The notes under the pieces were generated by a model. That model ran no database searches, had not been told where the DNA came from, and was given only the letters and a program-made list of their open reading frames with translations. Shown in pieces: positions 25,670-34,105 of a stretch of DNA of 64,000 nt; position 1 is the first letter of the stretch; each line of letters opens with the position of its first letter. The position numbers and the translations under genes are program-made. The stretch spans positions 124,001 to 188,000 of the forward strand of contig NZ_QDFV01000006.1 in NCBI RefSeq assembly GCF_003075395.1. Reading direction: 5' to 3'. Source of the stretch: Microbacterium sp. TPD7012. Lineage in GTDB: Bacteria > Actinomycetota > Actinomycetes > Actinomycetales > Microbacteriaceae.

Positions 25670-26146
25670 CTAGGCGGCCGCCTGCTCCTTGATCGACTCG
25701 ACGGCGTCGTTGAAGCCGCCGCTGGTGAGCGAGGAACCGGCGACGCGGCTGACGTCCAGCTCGTCGATGGACTTGCCCTCGACGACCTCGGCGATGCCGT
25801 CGATGAACTGGCCCTGGTACTGCTCGGTCTCCGGGGCCTGCGGATCACCCGTCACCTCGACGTCGGACACGACGCCGTCGGTGAGCGTCAGCGTCACGGA
25901 GATCTTCTCGACCGTCTCGGGCGTCTGGTACGAGCCCTCGGCGGTGTAGGTGCCGTCGGTGTAGGCGCCTGCGGTGTCGCCGCCGCTGGGCGCTGCGGTC
26001 GACCCGCTGTCGGTGCCGGTGTCGGCGCTGTTCGAGGGTTCGGTGGCTTCAGGGGTGCTGGAGCAGCCGGCGAGGACAAGGAGTCCTGCGACGCCGATGA
26101 GGGCGGCTCCCTTGTGGACAGAGGTCGGTACGGTCGTGCGGATCAT
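25670..26146 (-). CDS. FMN-binding lipoprotein, RnfG/NqrC-like domain
   Basis: A 158-residue exported lipoprotein. A signal peptide ends in the lipobox VLAGC (Cys28). A Ser/Thr/Gly-rich linker covers about 30-60, and an FMN-bind domain about 61-155. The flavinylation site, usually SGAT followed by xTS, reads AGSSLTS here, so Ser139 is the probable FMN acceptor in place of Thr. GGAGG precedes ATG 26146. It heads the three-gene flavin unit and should carry electrons at the outer face of the membrane. Downstream are ApbE and the RnfD/reductase fusion. Confidence 0.87.
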   Translation of the reverse strand: MIRTTVPTSVHKGAALIGVAGLLVLAGCSSTPEATEPSNSADTGTDSGSTAAPSGGDTAGAYTDGTYTAEGSYQTPETVEKISVTLTLTDGVVSDVEVTGDPQAPETEQYQGQFIDGIAEVVEGKSIDELDVSRVAGSSLTSGGFNDAVESIKEQAAA

Positions 26147-26238
26147 GCTGGTCCTCCCGGCTCGGTGTCTGGCGACTGTATGCCGCTGAATCGACCGTAG
26201 GCACTCCGGCTATGCGCGGGCTGTGCCGATCCGATGTG

Positions 26239-27273
26239 TTACGCGTCGCCGCCGAACATGCTCGTGACCGAGCCGTCCTCGAAGACCTCGTGCACCGCGC
26301 GGGCGAGCAGCGGGGCGATCGGCAGGATCGTCAACCGGTCCCAGCGGCGCGACTCGGTGAGCGGGATCGTGTCGGTGACGACGACCTCGTCGATCGAGGC
26401 ATCCTGCAGACGCTCGTGCGCCGGGTCGCTGAAGATCGCGTGCGTGGCCGCGACGATGACGCGGTGCGCACCGGCCGCCTTCAGGGCCTGCGCCGCCTTG
26501 ACGATCGTGCCGCCGGTGTCGATCATGTCGTCGACCAGCAGGCAGGTGCGTCCGTCGACGGTTCCGACGATCTCGTGCACGGAGACCTGGTTCGCCACCT
26601 TCGGGTCGCGGCGCTTGTGGATGATGGCCAGCGGGGCGCCGAGGCTGTCCGACCAGGTGTCGGCCACGCGCACGCGGCCCATGTCCGGCGACACCACCGT
26701 GAGGATCTCGCGGTCCTCGGGGCTGAGCGTGCGCTCGAAGTGATCGAGCAGCACCGGCTTCGCGAACAGGTGGTCGACGGGGCCGTCGAAGAAGCCCTGG
26801 ATCTGCGCGGCGTGCAGGTCGACGCTCATCACGCGGTCGGCGCCGGCGGTCTTGAGCAGGTCGGCGACGAGTCGGGCGCTGATCGGCTCGCGACCGCGGC
26901 CCTTCTTGTCCTGGCGCGAATACGGATAGTAGGGCGCGACGACCGTGATGCGCTTGGCCGACGCGCGCTTGGCTGCGTCGATCATGATGAGCGTCTCCAT
27001 GAGCCACTCGTTGACCGGCTCGCCGAACGTCTGGAAGAGGAAGAGGTCGCAGCCGCGGATCGACACCTCGAAGCGGGCGTAGATCTCGCCGGACGCGAAC
27101 GTGCGGTGCTCCGTCGGCGCGATCTCGGTGCCGAGCGCCTCCGCGACAGCCGCGGTCAGCGCCGGATGCGAACGCCCGCCGGCGATGACCAGGCGCTTCT
27201 TGGTCTTCGCGACGAGGCCGGGGGCCACGCCGTTGTCGCGATCCAGATCGACGATCTTCTTCTTGCGCGCCAT
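26239..27273 (-). CDS. prs: Ribose-phosphate pyrophosphokinase
   Basis: A 344-residue cytoplasmic enzyme making PRPP from ribose 5-phosphate and ATP, feeding purine, pyrimidine, His and Trp synthesis. ATP-site landmarks include YYPYSRQDKKGRGREPISA and VSVDLHAAQIQGFF (equivalent region). The PRPP loop is VDDMIDTGGT. The N-terminus is about 20 residues longer than many homologues, as common in actinobacteria. The start is ATG 27273, with AGGCGGA upstream. It lies six bases downstream of the glmU stop, and the pair is a conserved operon. Confidence 0.97.
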   Translation of the reverse strand: MARKKKIVDLDRDNGVAPGLVAKTKKRLVIAGGRSHPALTAAVAEALGTEIAPTEHRTFASGEIYARFEVSIRGCDLFLFQTFGEPVNEWLMETLIMIDAAKRASAKRITVVAPYYPYSRQDKKGRGREPISARLVADLLKTAGADRVMSVDLHAAQIQGFFDGPVDHLFAKPVLLDHFERTLSPEDREILTVVSPDMGRVRVADTWSDSLGAPLAIIHKRRDPKVANQVSVHEIVGTVDGRTCLLVDDMIDTGGTIVKAAQALKAAGAHRVIVAATHAIFSDPAHERLQDASIDEVVVTDTIPLTESRRWDRLTILPIAPLLARAVHEVFEDGSVTSMFGGDA

Positions 27274-27279
27274 GTCCGC

Positions 27280-28707
27280 CTATTCCGCCGAATTCTCGCG
27301 GGATGCAGCATCCGCCGCACCCGTGCCTGCTCTGTTCTTCTCGACCCATCCCTCGATGTTGCGCTGAGGGGCGACGCTCATGGCCAGCGCGCCGGCGGGG
27401 ACATCCTTGCGGACGACGGCGCCTGCGGCGGTCTTCGCACCTGCTCCCAGCCTAACGGGCGCGACGAGCACGGTGTGAGACCCGGTGTGCACCTCGTCGC
27501 CGATCTCGGTGCGGTGCTTGTTCACGTCGTCGTAGTTGGCGGTGATCGTGCTCGCGCCGAGGTTGACCCCGCGCCCGATCGTCGCGTCGCCCACATAGGA
27601 GAGGTGCGGCACCTTGCTGCCCTCGCCGATCTCGGCGTTCTTGGTCTCGACGTACGCGCCGATCTTTCCCTTGGCGCCGAGCACCGTGCCGGGACGCAGG
27701 AACGAGAACGGCCCGACCGTGGCTTCGGCTCCGATCACGGCGAGCGTGGCATCGGTGCGGCGGACGATCGCGTTCTCCCCCACCTCGCAGTCGACGAGCG
27801 TGGTGTCCGGGCCGATGATCGCACCGGGGGCGATCGCGGTGGCGCGCAGGATGTGGGTGTTCGGGAGGATCGTGACATCGGACGAGAGGTTCGCGTCGTC
27901 GTCGATCCAGGTGGTCGCCGGGTCGATCACGGTGACGCCTTCGCGCTGCCAGCGGCGCACGATCCGGTCGTTGAGCACGCGGCCCGCTTCGGCGAGCTGG
28001 ATGCGGTCGTTGATGCCGAAGGTCGAGGCCGTATCGGCGGCGATCTCGGCCGCGACGCGCTGATCGGCGGCGCGGAGCAGCTCGATCACGGTGGTGAGGT
28101 ACATCTCGCCCTGGGCGTTGTCCTGGCCGACCTGCGCGAGGTAGGTGCGCAGCGCGGGTGCCCGGAAGACGTAGACGCCGGCGTTGATCTCGGTCACGGC
28201 TGCCTCGTCGGCCGTCGCGTCCTTCTGCTCGACGATGCGCTGCACGGTGCCCGCGTCGTCGCGGATCACACGACCGTAGCCGGTGGGGTCGTCGAGACGC
28301 GCGCTGAGCAGCGTGGCTGCCGCGGCGGCGGCACGGTGCCCGTCGATGAGTCCGCGCAGGGTCTCGACCTCGAGCAGCGGCACGTCGCCGGAGAGCACGA
28401 GCACGTCGCCGTCGAAGTCGCCGGGCAGGGCGTCGATCGCGACCTGCACCGCACGGCCGGTGCCGGGGACGTCGTCCTGGTCGATGAAGACGGCGTCGGG
28501 GTAGTCGGCGGTGAGGGCCGCGACCACCTGGTCGCGCTCATGACGCACGACGACCTCGATGTGCTGCGCCTCGAGCCGCGCCGCCGTGGTCAGCACGTGT
28601 CCGACCAGCGGGCGGCCGCCGATGGGATGCAGCACCTTGGGGAGGCGCGACTTCATGCGCGTGCCCTGGCCTGCGGCGAGGATGATGATCGCGAGGTTAC
28701 CTGTCAT
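27280..28707 (-). CDS. glmU: Bifunctional UDP-N-acetylglucosamine pyrophosphorylase/GlcN-1-P acetyltransferase
   Basis: A 475-residue two-domain enzyme making UDP-GlcNAc for peptidoglycan. The N-terminal uridyltransferase begins LAIIILAAGQGTRMKSRLPK. The C-terminal left-handed beta-helix acetyltransferase includes FLRPGTVLGAKGKIGAYVET and NYDDVNKHRTEIG. The ATG at 28707 starts one base after the 3' end of the tRNA-Gln gene. The only purine-rich stretch before it, GGCGGAG, belongs to the tRNA acceptor arm. Translation may therefore depend on tRNA processing or run leaderless. prs follows at once. Confidence 0.97.
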   Translation of the reverse strand: MTGNLAIIILAAGQGTRMKSRLPKVLHPIGGRPLVGHVLTTAARLEAQHIEVVVRHERDQVVAALTADYPDAVFIDQDDVPGTGRAVQVAIDALPGDFDGDVLVLSGDVPLLEVETLRGLIDGHRAAAAAATLLSARLDDPTGYGRVIRDDAGTVQRIVEQKDATADEAAVTEINAGVYVFRAPALRTYLAQVGQDNAQGEMYLTTVIELLRAADQRVAAEIAADTASTFGINDRIQLAEAGRVLNDRIVRRWQREGVTVIDPATTWIDDDANLSSDVTILPNTHILRATAIAPGAIIGPDTTLVDCEVGENAIVRRTDATLAVIGAEATVGPFSFLRPGTVLGAKGKIGAYVETKNAEIGEGSKVPHLSYVGDATIGRGVNLGASTITANYDDVNKHRTEIGDEVHTGSHTVLVAPVRLGAGAKTAAGAVVRKDVPAGALAMSVAPQRNIEGWVEKNRAGTGAADAASRENSAE

Positions 28708-28708
28708 G

Positions 28709-28780
28709 CTCCGCCGCCAGGACTCGAACCTAGACCTCACAGCTCCAAAGGCTGTCGTGCTGCCATTACACCACGGCGGA
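28709..28780 (-). tRNA. trnQ: tRNA-Gln (anticodon TTG)
   Basis: Read on the minus strand the gene starts TCCGCCGTGGTGTAATGGCA. A seven-base acceptor stem pairs TCCGCCG with CGGCGGA, and the discriminator is G. The anticodon stem ACAGC/GCTGT closes the loop CTTTGGA with anticodon TTG, and the T-loop GTTCGAGTC is present. The 72-base length is normal, and CCA is not encoded. It lies directly upstream of glmU on the same strand. Confidence 0.96.
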
Positions 28781-28890
28781 CCGCGCCGCCCGCGAGGACG
28801 CCGCCTGTCAAGTCTGCCATGTCCCGGCTCATCCTCCGCTGACGTGCACCCCGTCATCCGAGCGAAACACGCCTTTGGGATGCTGACGGG

Positions 28891-29385
28891 ATGAGCATCG
28901 TCATCGCGCGGGTCGAGACCGCGACCCCGGCTCTCGCCGCCTTCCTCGAATCGCACCACGCCGACATGGCCGACACGGCACCGGCGGAGAGCCGGCACGC
29001 GCTGCCTTTCGACCGCCTCCTCGTCCCCGGCGTGCGCCTCTTCGCGTCGTTCGATGACGGGCGGCCGGTCGCCACCGGCGCACTCGCCGCGCTCGACGAC
29101 GGGCACGAGGAGCTCAAGTCGATGCGCACGGATCCGGACATGCGCGGCAAGGGCCTCGGGCGGGCCATGCTCGCCTTCCTGCTCGCGGATGCCACAGCTC
29201 GCGGCATCCGCCGGATCTCGCTGGAGACCGGCAGCATGGAGTTCTTCCTCCCGGCCCGCACGCTCTACGCCCGCGCCGGCTTCGTCGAGTGCCCGCCGTT
29301 CGGCCGCTACCGCCCCGATCCGCTGAGCACGTTCATGACGCTCGCCCTGCCCACGGCATCCGCACCGGAGGTTCGCACGGGATAA
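28891..29385 (+). CDS. GNAT-family N-acetyltransferase
   Basis: A 164-residue acetyl-CoA-dependent acetyltransferase. The acetyl-CoA loop is MRTDPDMRGKGLGRAML (motif A, RGKGLG). A strand-helix of ISLETGSMEFF and LYARAGFVECPPFGRYRPD complete the fold. It resembles the group of small GNATs annotated as putative acetyltransferases in many bacteria. The acceptor is unknown. ATG 28891 has GACGGG just upstream. The MarR gene begins eight bases after the stop and is probably cotranscribed. Confidence 0.88.
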   Translation: MSIVIARVETATPALAAFLESHHADMADTAPAESRHALPFDRLLVPGVRLFASFDDGRPVATGALAALDDGHEELKSMRTDPDMRGKGLGRAMLAFLLADATARGIRRISLETGSMEFFLPARTLYARAGFVECPPFGRYRPDPLSTFMTLALPTASAPEVRTG

Positions 29386-29392
29386 TGAGCGG

Positions 29393-29887
29393 ATGAGCGA
29401 AGAGGATGAGGTCGATCGGATCGTCGGTGCGTGGAACACGCAGCGCCCCGACCTCGACTTCTCCCCTCTCGAGGTGCTGTCGCGGATGGACCGCCTTTCT
29501 CGGCACCTCGACCGCGCCCGCCGTGACGTGTTCCGCCGCAGCGACCTCGAGCCGTGGGAGTGGGACGTGCTCTCGGCTCTGCGTCGCGCGGGCGCTCCGT
29601 TCCAGCTCTCCCCCAAGCAGCTCCTGCAGCAGACGCTGGTGTCGAGCGGCACCATGACGAACCGCATCGACCGACTCGTCGCCCGTCGACTGGTTCGCCG
29701 GGAGGCCGATCCCGGTGATGGCCGGAGCGTGCTCGTCACTCTCACCGAAGACGGTCGCACGAGAGTGGATGCCGCGATCACGCGTCTCGTCGACGTCGAG
29801 GCCGATCTCCTGCAGGCGCTCTCGCGGAGCGACCGCGAACGCCTGGCCGGTCTGCTGCGCAAGCTGAGCCTCAGCTTCGACTCATGA
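29393..29887 (+). CDS. MarR-family transcriptional regulator
   Basis: A 164-residue winged-helix repressor type. The DNA-binding part includes LSPKQLLQQTLVSSGTMTNR as recognition helix region and the beta wing RREADPGDGRSVLVTLTEDG. Dimerisation helices lie at both ends. The first ATG is 29393. It follows the GNAT gene closely, so it may regulate that gene or the pseudouridine synthase gene downstream. The ligand is unknown. Confidence 0.92.
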   Translation: MSEEDEVDRIVGAWNTQRPDLDFSPLEVLSRMDRLSRHLDRARRDVFRRSDLEPWEWDVLSALRRAGAPFQLSPKQLLQQTLVSSGTMTNRIDRLVARRLVRREADPGDGRSVLVTLTEDGRTRVDAAITRLVDVEADLLQALSRSDRERLAGLLRKLSLSFDS

Positions 29888-29918
29888 GGGCGCTCCGACG
29901 CGGGAGGGCATCCGACTG

Positions 29919-30845
29919 ATGGGCATGCCCTCTCCTCTCCCCATGCGCGACGGCGTGGGCGCGACACGGCTCCATGTGCCGCTGCGCGGACCCTGGCCGA
30001 CCGTGTCGGCCTATATGGTGGAGCGCTTCTTCCACCTCGATCCCGAACTGCTGCTGCAGCGGTTCGACAAGGGCGACATCGTCGCGAGCGACGGGTCGGC
30101 GGTGGCGCGCGACGCCCCTCTCGGCTCCGAGGAGTTCGTCTGGTACTACCGCGAGCCGCCGACGGAGCAGGCGATCCCGTTCACCGAGGAGATCCTGCAC
30201 CAGGACGATCACCTCGTGGTCGTCGACAAGCCGCACTTCCTGCCGACGACTCCGGGCGGGAAGTTCCTCCAGAACTCCGCCCTGGTGCGGCTGCGCAACC
30301 GCCTCGGGAATCCCGACCTCGCGCCGATCCACCGCCTGGACCGTGCGACGGCAGGACTGCTGATGTTCGCGGTGCGCCCGGCCACGCGCGGCGCCTACCA
30401 GCTGCTGTTCGAGAAGCGGCAGGTGCAGAAGGTCTACGAGGCCGTGTCGGCGCGTCCGGATCGGTGGGACGCGACCCGCTTCCCGTTGGTGTATCGCAAC
30501 CACATCGAGAAGCTGCGCGCCCAGGTGCGCGTCGAGGTCGACGACGCGCGCGAACCGAATGCCGAGACTCTCATCGAGGTGATCGACGCCGACGACCGCG
30601 TCGTGCACACGCTGCTGCGCCCGCACAGCGGCAAGATGCATCAGCTGCGCGTGCATCTCGCGGCCATCGGCCTCGGCATCCTGAACGACCGCTTCTATCC
30701 CGAGCTGCTCGATGACGGGCCGGACGACTACGCCCGGCCGCTGCAGCTGCTCGCGCGCGAGCTGCGGTTCGTCGATCCTCTGAGCGGCGAGGACCGCGTC
30801 TTCACCACCCGGCGGACGCTGCAGGAGAGCCCCGGGTCCGCCTGA
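29919..30845 (+). CDS. RluA-family RNA pseudouridine synthase
   Basis: A 308-residue pseudouridine synthase that isomerises uridines in rRNA or tRNA. The catalytic Asp lies in IHRLDRATAGLLMFA. PHFLPTTPGG and LLRPHSGKMHQLRVHLAAIG are conserved substrate-site regions, and an S4-like N-terminal part precedes them. The start is ATG 29919 or ATG 29925, with GGGAGGG upstream of both. The target position cannot be inferred. It converges with the hypothetical gene after 12 bases. Confidence 0.92.
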   Translation: MGMPSPLPMRDGVGATRLHVPLRGPWPTVSAYMVERFFHLDPELLLQRFDKGDIVASDGSAVARDAPLGSEEFVWYYREPPTEQAIPFTEEILHQDDHLVVVDKPHFLPTTPGGKFLQNSALVRLRNRLGNPDLAPIHRLDRATAGLLMFAVRPATRGAYQLLFEKRQVQKVYEAVSARPDRWDATRFPLVYRNHIEKLRAQVRVEVDDAREPNAETLIEVIDADDRVVHTLLRPHSGKMHQLRVHLAAIGLGILNDRFYPELLDDGPDDYARPLQLLARELRFVDPLSGEDRVFTTRRTLQESPGSA

Positions 30846-30857
30846 AAGCGAAGCCGG

Positions 30858-31223
30858 TCACGCACCGCCCGCAGGGAAGCGCTCGCGGAAGAAGGCATCC
30901 ACCTCACGCTCGGCGGTCGAGTCGATCGCGAGCCACGCGGTCGATGTTTCCCGCGCCGCGGCTGCGACGGCGGCCACGGCATCCGGTCCGTCCGAGGTCT
31001 CCCAGCGATCGCAGATCTCGGACCACAGCACGTAGGCGCTCCACAGCACGTGGGCGTGGTCGCTGTGATCGCGCTCGATCAGGTCGAGGAGTCGTCCGGT
31101 GCCATCCATCATGGCGTCGTAGACGCCGTTGCCGCTCCCGGCGAGCACGCGGGTCGATACCTCGGTCATCTCTGCTGCCGCGCTGATCCTCATGGACTCG
31201 ATCTTTTCTCGGAGAGCACGCAT
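30858..31223 (-). CDS. Hypothetical protein (121 aa)
   Basis: An unrecognised, mostly helical cytoplasmic protein with no signal peptide or membrane segment. It contains several Trp residues in the middle (HVLWSAYVLWSEICDRW) and an acidic C-terminal half. GGGAGGA five bases before ATG 31223 supports the start; ATG 31193 is an alternative. It lies 69 bases downstream of metI on the same strand and could be part of that transcript. No function is proposed. Confidence 0.65.
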   Translation of the reverse strand: MRALREKIESMRISAAAEMTEVSTRVLAGSGNGVYDAMMDGTGRLLDLIERDHSDHAHVLWSAYVLWSEICDRWETSDGPDAVAAVAAAARETSTAWLAIDSTAEREVDAFFRERFPAGGA

Positions 31224-31292
31224 CGCGCATCCTCCCGTGGGACCGACCTCGCCATCCGCCGGTACGATTCGTGACCCGATCGAAAAGGAGGC

Positions 31293-31952
31293 CTAGCGCC
31301 GCATGATCTTGCGCGCGAGCTTCGTGCCGAGCAGCTGCACGAAGTGCACGAACACGACGATCAGCACGATCGCAGCCCACATCACGACCGGCTCGAACTG
31401 CCGGAAGCCGTAGATCTGGGCGAAGGCGCCGAGACCGCCACCGCCGATCAGACCCGCCATCGCCGTCATGTCGATCAGGGCGACGACGATGAAGGTGTAC
31501 CCGAGGATGAGCGGTCCGAGCGACTCCGGGATGGCGACGGTGAAGAGGATGCGCCAGGGACCGGCACCCATCGACCGTGCGGCTTCGATCACACCGGGCG
31601 AGACCGAGACCAGGTGCTGCTCGACGATGCGGCCGATCGCGAAGGCCGCGGCGAGACCGATGATGAAGGCGCCGGCCGTGGTGCCGATGCCGACGCCGAC
31701 GACCGCGCGAGCGAACGGCTGCGCCACGGCCATGAAGATCACGAACGGGATCGGACGGAAGAAGTTGACGGCGAGGTTCGCGATCGTCGAGACGAACGCG
31801 TTCTGCACGAGCCCGCCCGGTCTGGTCACGTAGAGGATGATGCCGATCACGAGGCCGAGCACGCCACCCAGCACGAGCGCGAACGACGTCATGTACAGGG
31901 TCTCGAGGGCCGCTTGCCAGAACTCCGGCCCGAGTTCGATCAGACGATCCAT
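31293..31952 (-). CDS. metI: Methionine ABC transporter permease
   Basis: A 219-residue inner-membrane permease of the methionine uptake (MUT) family, with about five transmembrane helices. The coupling loop around VIEAARSMGAGPWRILFTVA contacts MetN. AGLIGGGGLGAFA and a basic C-terminus (LARKIMRR) are typical of MetI. ATG 31952 overlaps the metN stop by one base (TGATG), so the pair is coupled. Together with MetN and MetQ it should import D- and L-methionine. Confidence 0.95.
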   Translation of the reverse strand: MDRLIELGPEFWQAALETLYMTSFALVLGGVLGLVIGIILYVTRPGGLVQNAFVSTIANLAVNFFRPIPFVIFMAVAQPFARAVVGVGIGTTAGAFIIGLAAAFAIGRIVEQHLVSVSPGVIEAARSMGAGPWRILFTVAIPESLGPLILGYTFIVVALIDMTAMAGLIGGGGLGAFAQIYGFRQFEPVVMWAAIVLIVVFVHFVQLLGTKLARKIMRR

Positions 31953-32995
31953 CAGCGTGCCTCCTCTCCGGCGATCTCGGTGACTTCGACACGGTCGCCG
32001 ATCGACGCCAGCGCGCCGTCGATCGCCGCGCTCTCTCCCCGGATCGCGAGCGTGAGATGACCGAAGGCGCGACCGCGGATGTCGTTGATGCCGCCGAACA
32101 CGAGCTCGAAGTCCAGGCCCGCGTTCGCGAGGTCGAGGAACACCTGCGCCTGCGACGAGTCCCCGTCGCGGAATGAGAAGGTGACGATGCGGCCCTGATG
32201 ACGCTCGCGAAGCACCGCGAGTTCCGACGGCGACGGCACGCCCTTGACGACGGTGCCGACGAAGCGCTGCGATGCCGGGTTCTGCGGGGCCGAGAACACG
32301 TCGAACACGTCACCCTGCTCGATGACCCGGCCGCGCTCCATCACGGCGACCTTCGTGGCGATGGTCTGGATGACGTCCATCTCGTGCGTGATGACGACGA
32401 TCGTCACGCCCTGCTCCTTGTTCACGCGCTGGAGCAGGTCGAGCACCTCGTGGGTCGTCTGCGGGTCGAGCGCGCTGGTCGCCTCATCGGCGAGGAGGAT
32501 CGCAGGACCCGTCGCGAGAGCGCGGGCGATGCCGACGCGCTGCTTCTGGCCACCGGAGAGCTGCTCCGGGTAGGCCTTGGCCTTGTCGGACAGGCCGACG
32601 AACGAGAGCAGCTCGGTGACTCGGGCCTCGATGTCGGCCTTCTTCCACCCGGCGAGCGTGAGCGGATAGGCGATGTTCGCCTTGACGCTGCGCGAGGAGA
32701 AGAGGTTGAACTGCTGGAAGATCATGCCGATGCCGCCGCGGATGCGCCGGAGCTCGCTCTCCTTGAGCGCGGTGATGTCGACGCCGTCGACGAGGATGCT
32801 GCCGGCGGTCGCCGGCTCCAGCGCGTTGATCAGGCGCACGAGCGTCGACTTGCCGGCTCCGGAGTATCCGATGATGCCGAAGACGTCGCCCTTCTCGATC
32901 TCGAGGGTGACGTCGTCGACCGCGACGATCTCGCCGTCTCCGGGGTTCCGCGAAGGGTAGGCCTTCGAGACATTGGTCAGGCTCACGATCGGCAT
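31952..32995 (-). CDS. metN: Methionine ABC transporter ATP-binding protein
   Basis: A 347-residue ATPase. Walker A is GYSGAGKST, the signature is LSGGQKQR and Walker B is ILLADEAT. A C-terminal NIL domain (about 260-345) includes FSFRDGDSSQAQVF; in known MetN proteins this domain binds methionine and shuts off transport. ATG 32995 is chosen for GGAGAA just upstream and the conserved MPIVSLTNVSKAYP start; upstream in-frame sequence includes a hairpin and is not coding. It follows metQ after about 95 bases. Confidence 0.96.
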   Translation of the reverse strand: MPIVSLTNVSKAYPSRNPGDGEIVAVDDVTLEIEKGDVFGIIGYSGAGKSTLVRLINALEPATAGSILVDGVDITALKESELRRIRGGIGMIFQQFNLFSSRSVKANIAYPLTLAGWKKADIEARVTELLSFVGLSDKAKAYPEQLSGGQKQRVGIARALATGPAILLADEATSALDPQTTHEVLDLLQRVNKEQGVTIVVITHEMDVIQTIATKVAVMERGRVIEQGDVFDVFSAPQNPASQRFVGTVVKGVPSPSELAVLRERHQGRIVTFSFRDGDSSQAQVFLDLANAGLDFELVFGGINDIRGRAFGHLTLAIRGESAAIDGALASIGDRVEVTEIAGEEAR

Positions 32996-33024
32996 GTGCT
33001 TCTCCGGTCTGGTTCTCGGGAAAT

Positions 33025-33061
33025 GAGAATCGGGTGACGCACACGGCGTCACCCGATTCTC
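33025..33061 (-). terminator. Intercistronic hairpin between metQ and metN
   Basis: Perfect 16-base arms (33025-33040 and 33046-33061) with a five-base loop lie after the metQ stop and before metN. On the minus strand ATTTCCC follows. It likely attenuates readthrough or protects the metQ mRNA 3' end, giving more binding protein than transporter. Confidence 0.8.
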
Positions 33062-33090
33062 GCATCAGGCGGGATCGCTCCCGCGCGCGC

Positions 33091-34002
33091 TCACTTGTTC
33101 TCTGCAGCTTCCTTCTGGACCTTCTTCAGCGAGTCCACGAGGTCCTTGACCGGCGTCTGCAGCGACAGGGCCGTGCCGCCCGACGACTCCGCGAGGCCCT
33201 TCTGCACGGCCTCGTCGGTCTGGAAGATCTCTACGAGCTTGAGGTACGTCTCGTTGTCAGCGTCTTCGGCGCGCGCGGCGAAGATGTTCACGTACGGCAA
33301 CGCGTTCGGGTCCTCGATGTCGTCGGTGGCCAGCGCGTCCTCGAACGTCAGACCGGCATCCTTCACGAAGTCGTTGTTGATGATCGCTGCGGCGACGTCC
33401 GGGAGCGAGGTCGGGGTGAGTGCGGCTTCGAGGGCCTTGACCTGCACCTTGGACTTCTCGGTGTCGACGTCGGCGAGGTCGGAGTACGGCGTGCCGCCGC
33501 TCTTGAGCTCGACGAGACCCGCCTGCTGGAGGACATTGAGCGAGCGCGCCTGGTTGGAGGCGTCGTCCGGAACGGCGACGGTCTCGCCCTTCTGGATGTC
33601 CTTCACGTCGTCGTACTTCGTGGAGTACAGACCCAGGGGGTAGATCGCGGTCGAGCCGATCGGGGTGAGATCCGAGCCCGACGCCTCGTTGTACTCGGCG
33701 AGGTACACGATGTGCTGGAACTGGTTGAGGTCGACCTCGCCCTCGGTGAGAGCGGGGTTCGGCTGCTCGTAGCTGCCGAAGTCGACGAGCTCGACGGTGA
33801 TGCCCTCCTCGGCGGCGGCCTCGACGAAGGGCTCCCACTGCGCGTCGCCCTTGCCGACGATGCCGACCTTGACGACCTCGTTCTCGGTGGATCCACCGCC
33901 GTCGGAGCCGGCGTCGGACGACGCGGTGGCGCAGCCGGCGAGCGCGACGAAGAGCGGGACCGCGGCGAGCGCGGCGATGACGGAGGTGGTGCGACGTGAC
34001 AT
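33091..34002 (-). CDS. metQ: Methionine-binding lipoprotein
   Basis: A 303-residue NlpA/MetQ-type substrate-binding lipoprotein. The signal peptide ends in the lipobox VALAGC (Cys24). The body shows VKVGIVGKGDAQWEPF, DLNQFQHIVYLAEYN, VAVPDDASNQARSLNVLQ and AAAIINNDFV, characteristic of the family. GAGGAA precedes ATG 34002. It is first in the metQ-metN-metI order. I saw no S-adenosylmethionine riboswitch in the 103-base upstream gap. Confidence 0.95.
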   Translation of the reverse strand: MSRRTTSVIAALAAVPLFVALAGCATASSDAGSDGGGSTENEVVKVGIVGKGDAQWEPFVEAAAEEGITVELVDFGSYEQPNPALTEGEVDLNQFQHIVYLAEYNEASGSDLTPIGSTAIYPLGLYSTKYDDVKDIQKGETVAVPDDASNQARSLNVLQQAGLVELKSGGTPYSDLADVDTEKSKVQVKALEAALTPTSLPDVAAAIINNDFVKDAGLTFEDALATDDIEDPNALPYVNIFAARAEDADNETYLKLVEIFQTDEAVQKGLAESSGGTALSLQTPVKDLVDSLKKVQKEAAENK

Positions 34003-34105
34003 GGGAAGGGGTTCCTCTCGTGGGGGGACTCGAATACGTTAGGCAGGCTCGTGCGCGCACGCGGAATCGACCGTCACACGACGTCACAGCGTGAGCGGAT
34101 GCCGC

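Noticed and set aside
21589..25848. A 1,419-codon minus-strand open frame
   Set aside because: It overlaps five convincing genes on both strands in another frame and is Arg-rich throughout.
34003..34105. A methionine-responsive riboswitch before metQ
   Set aside because: The gap is only 103 bases, and I found no S-box core or long conserved helices, only short direct repeats of CGTCACA.
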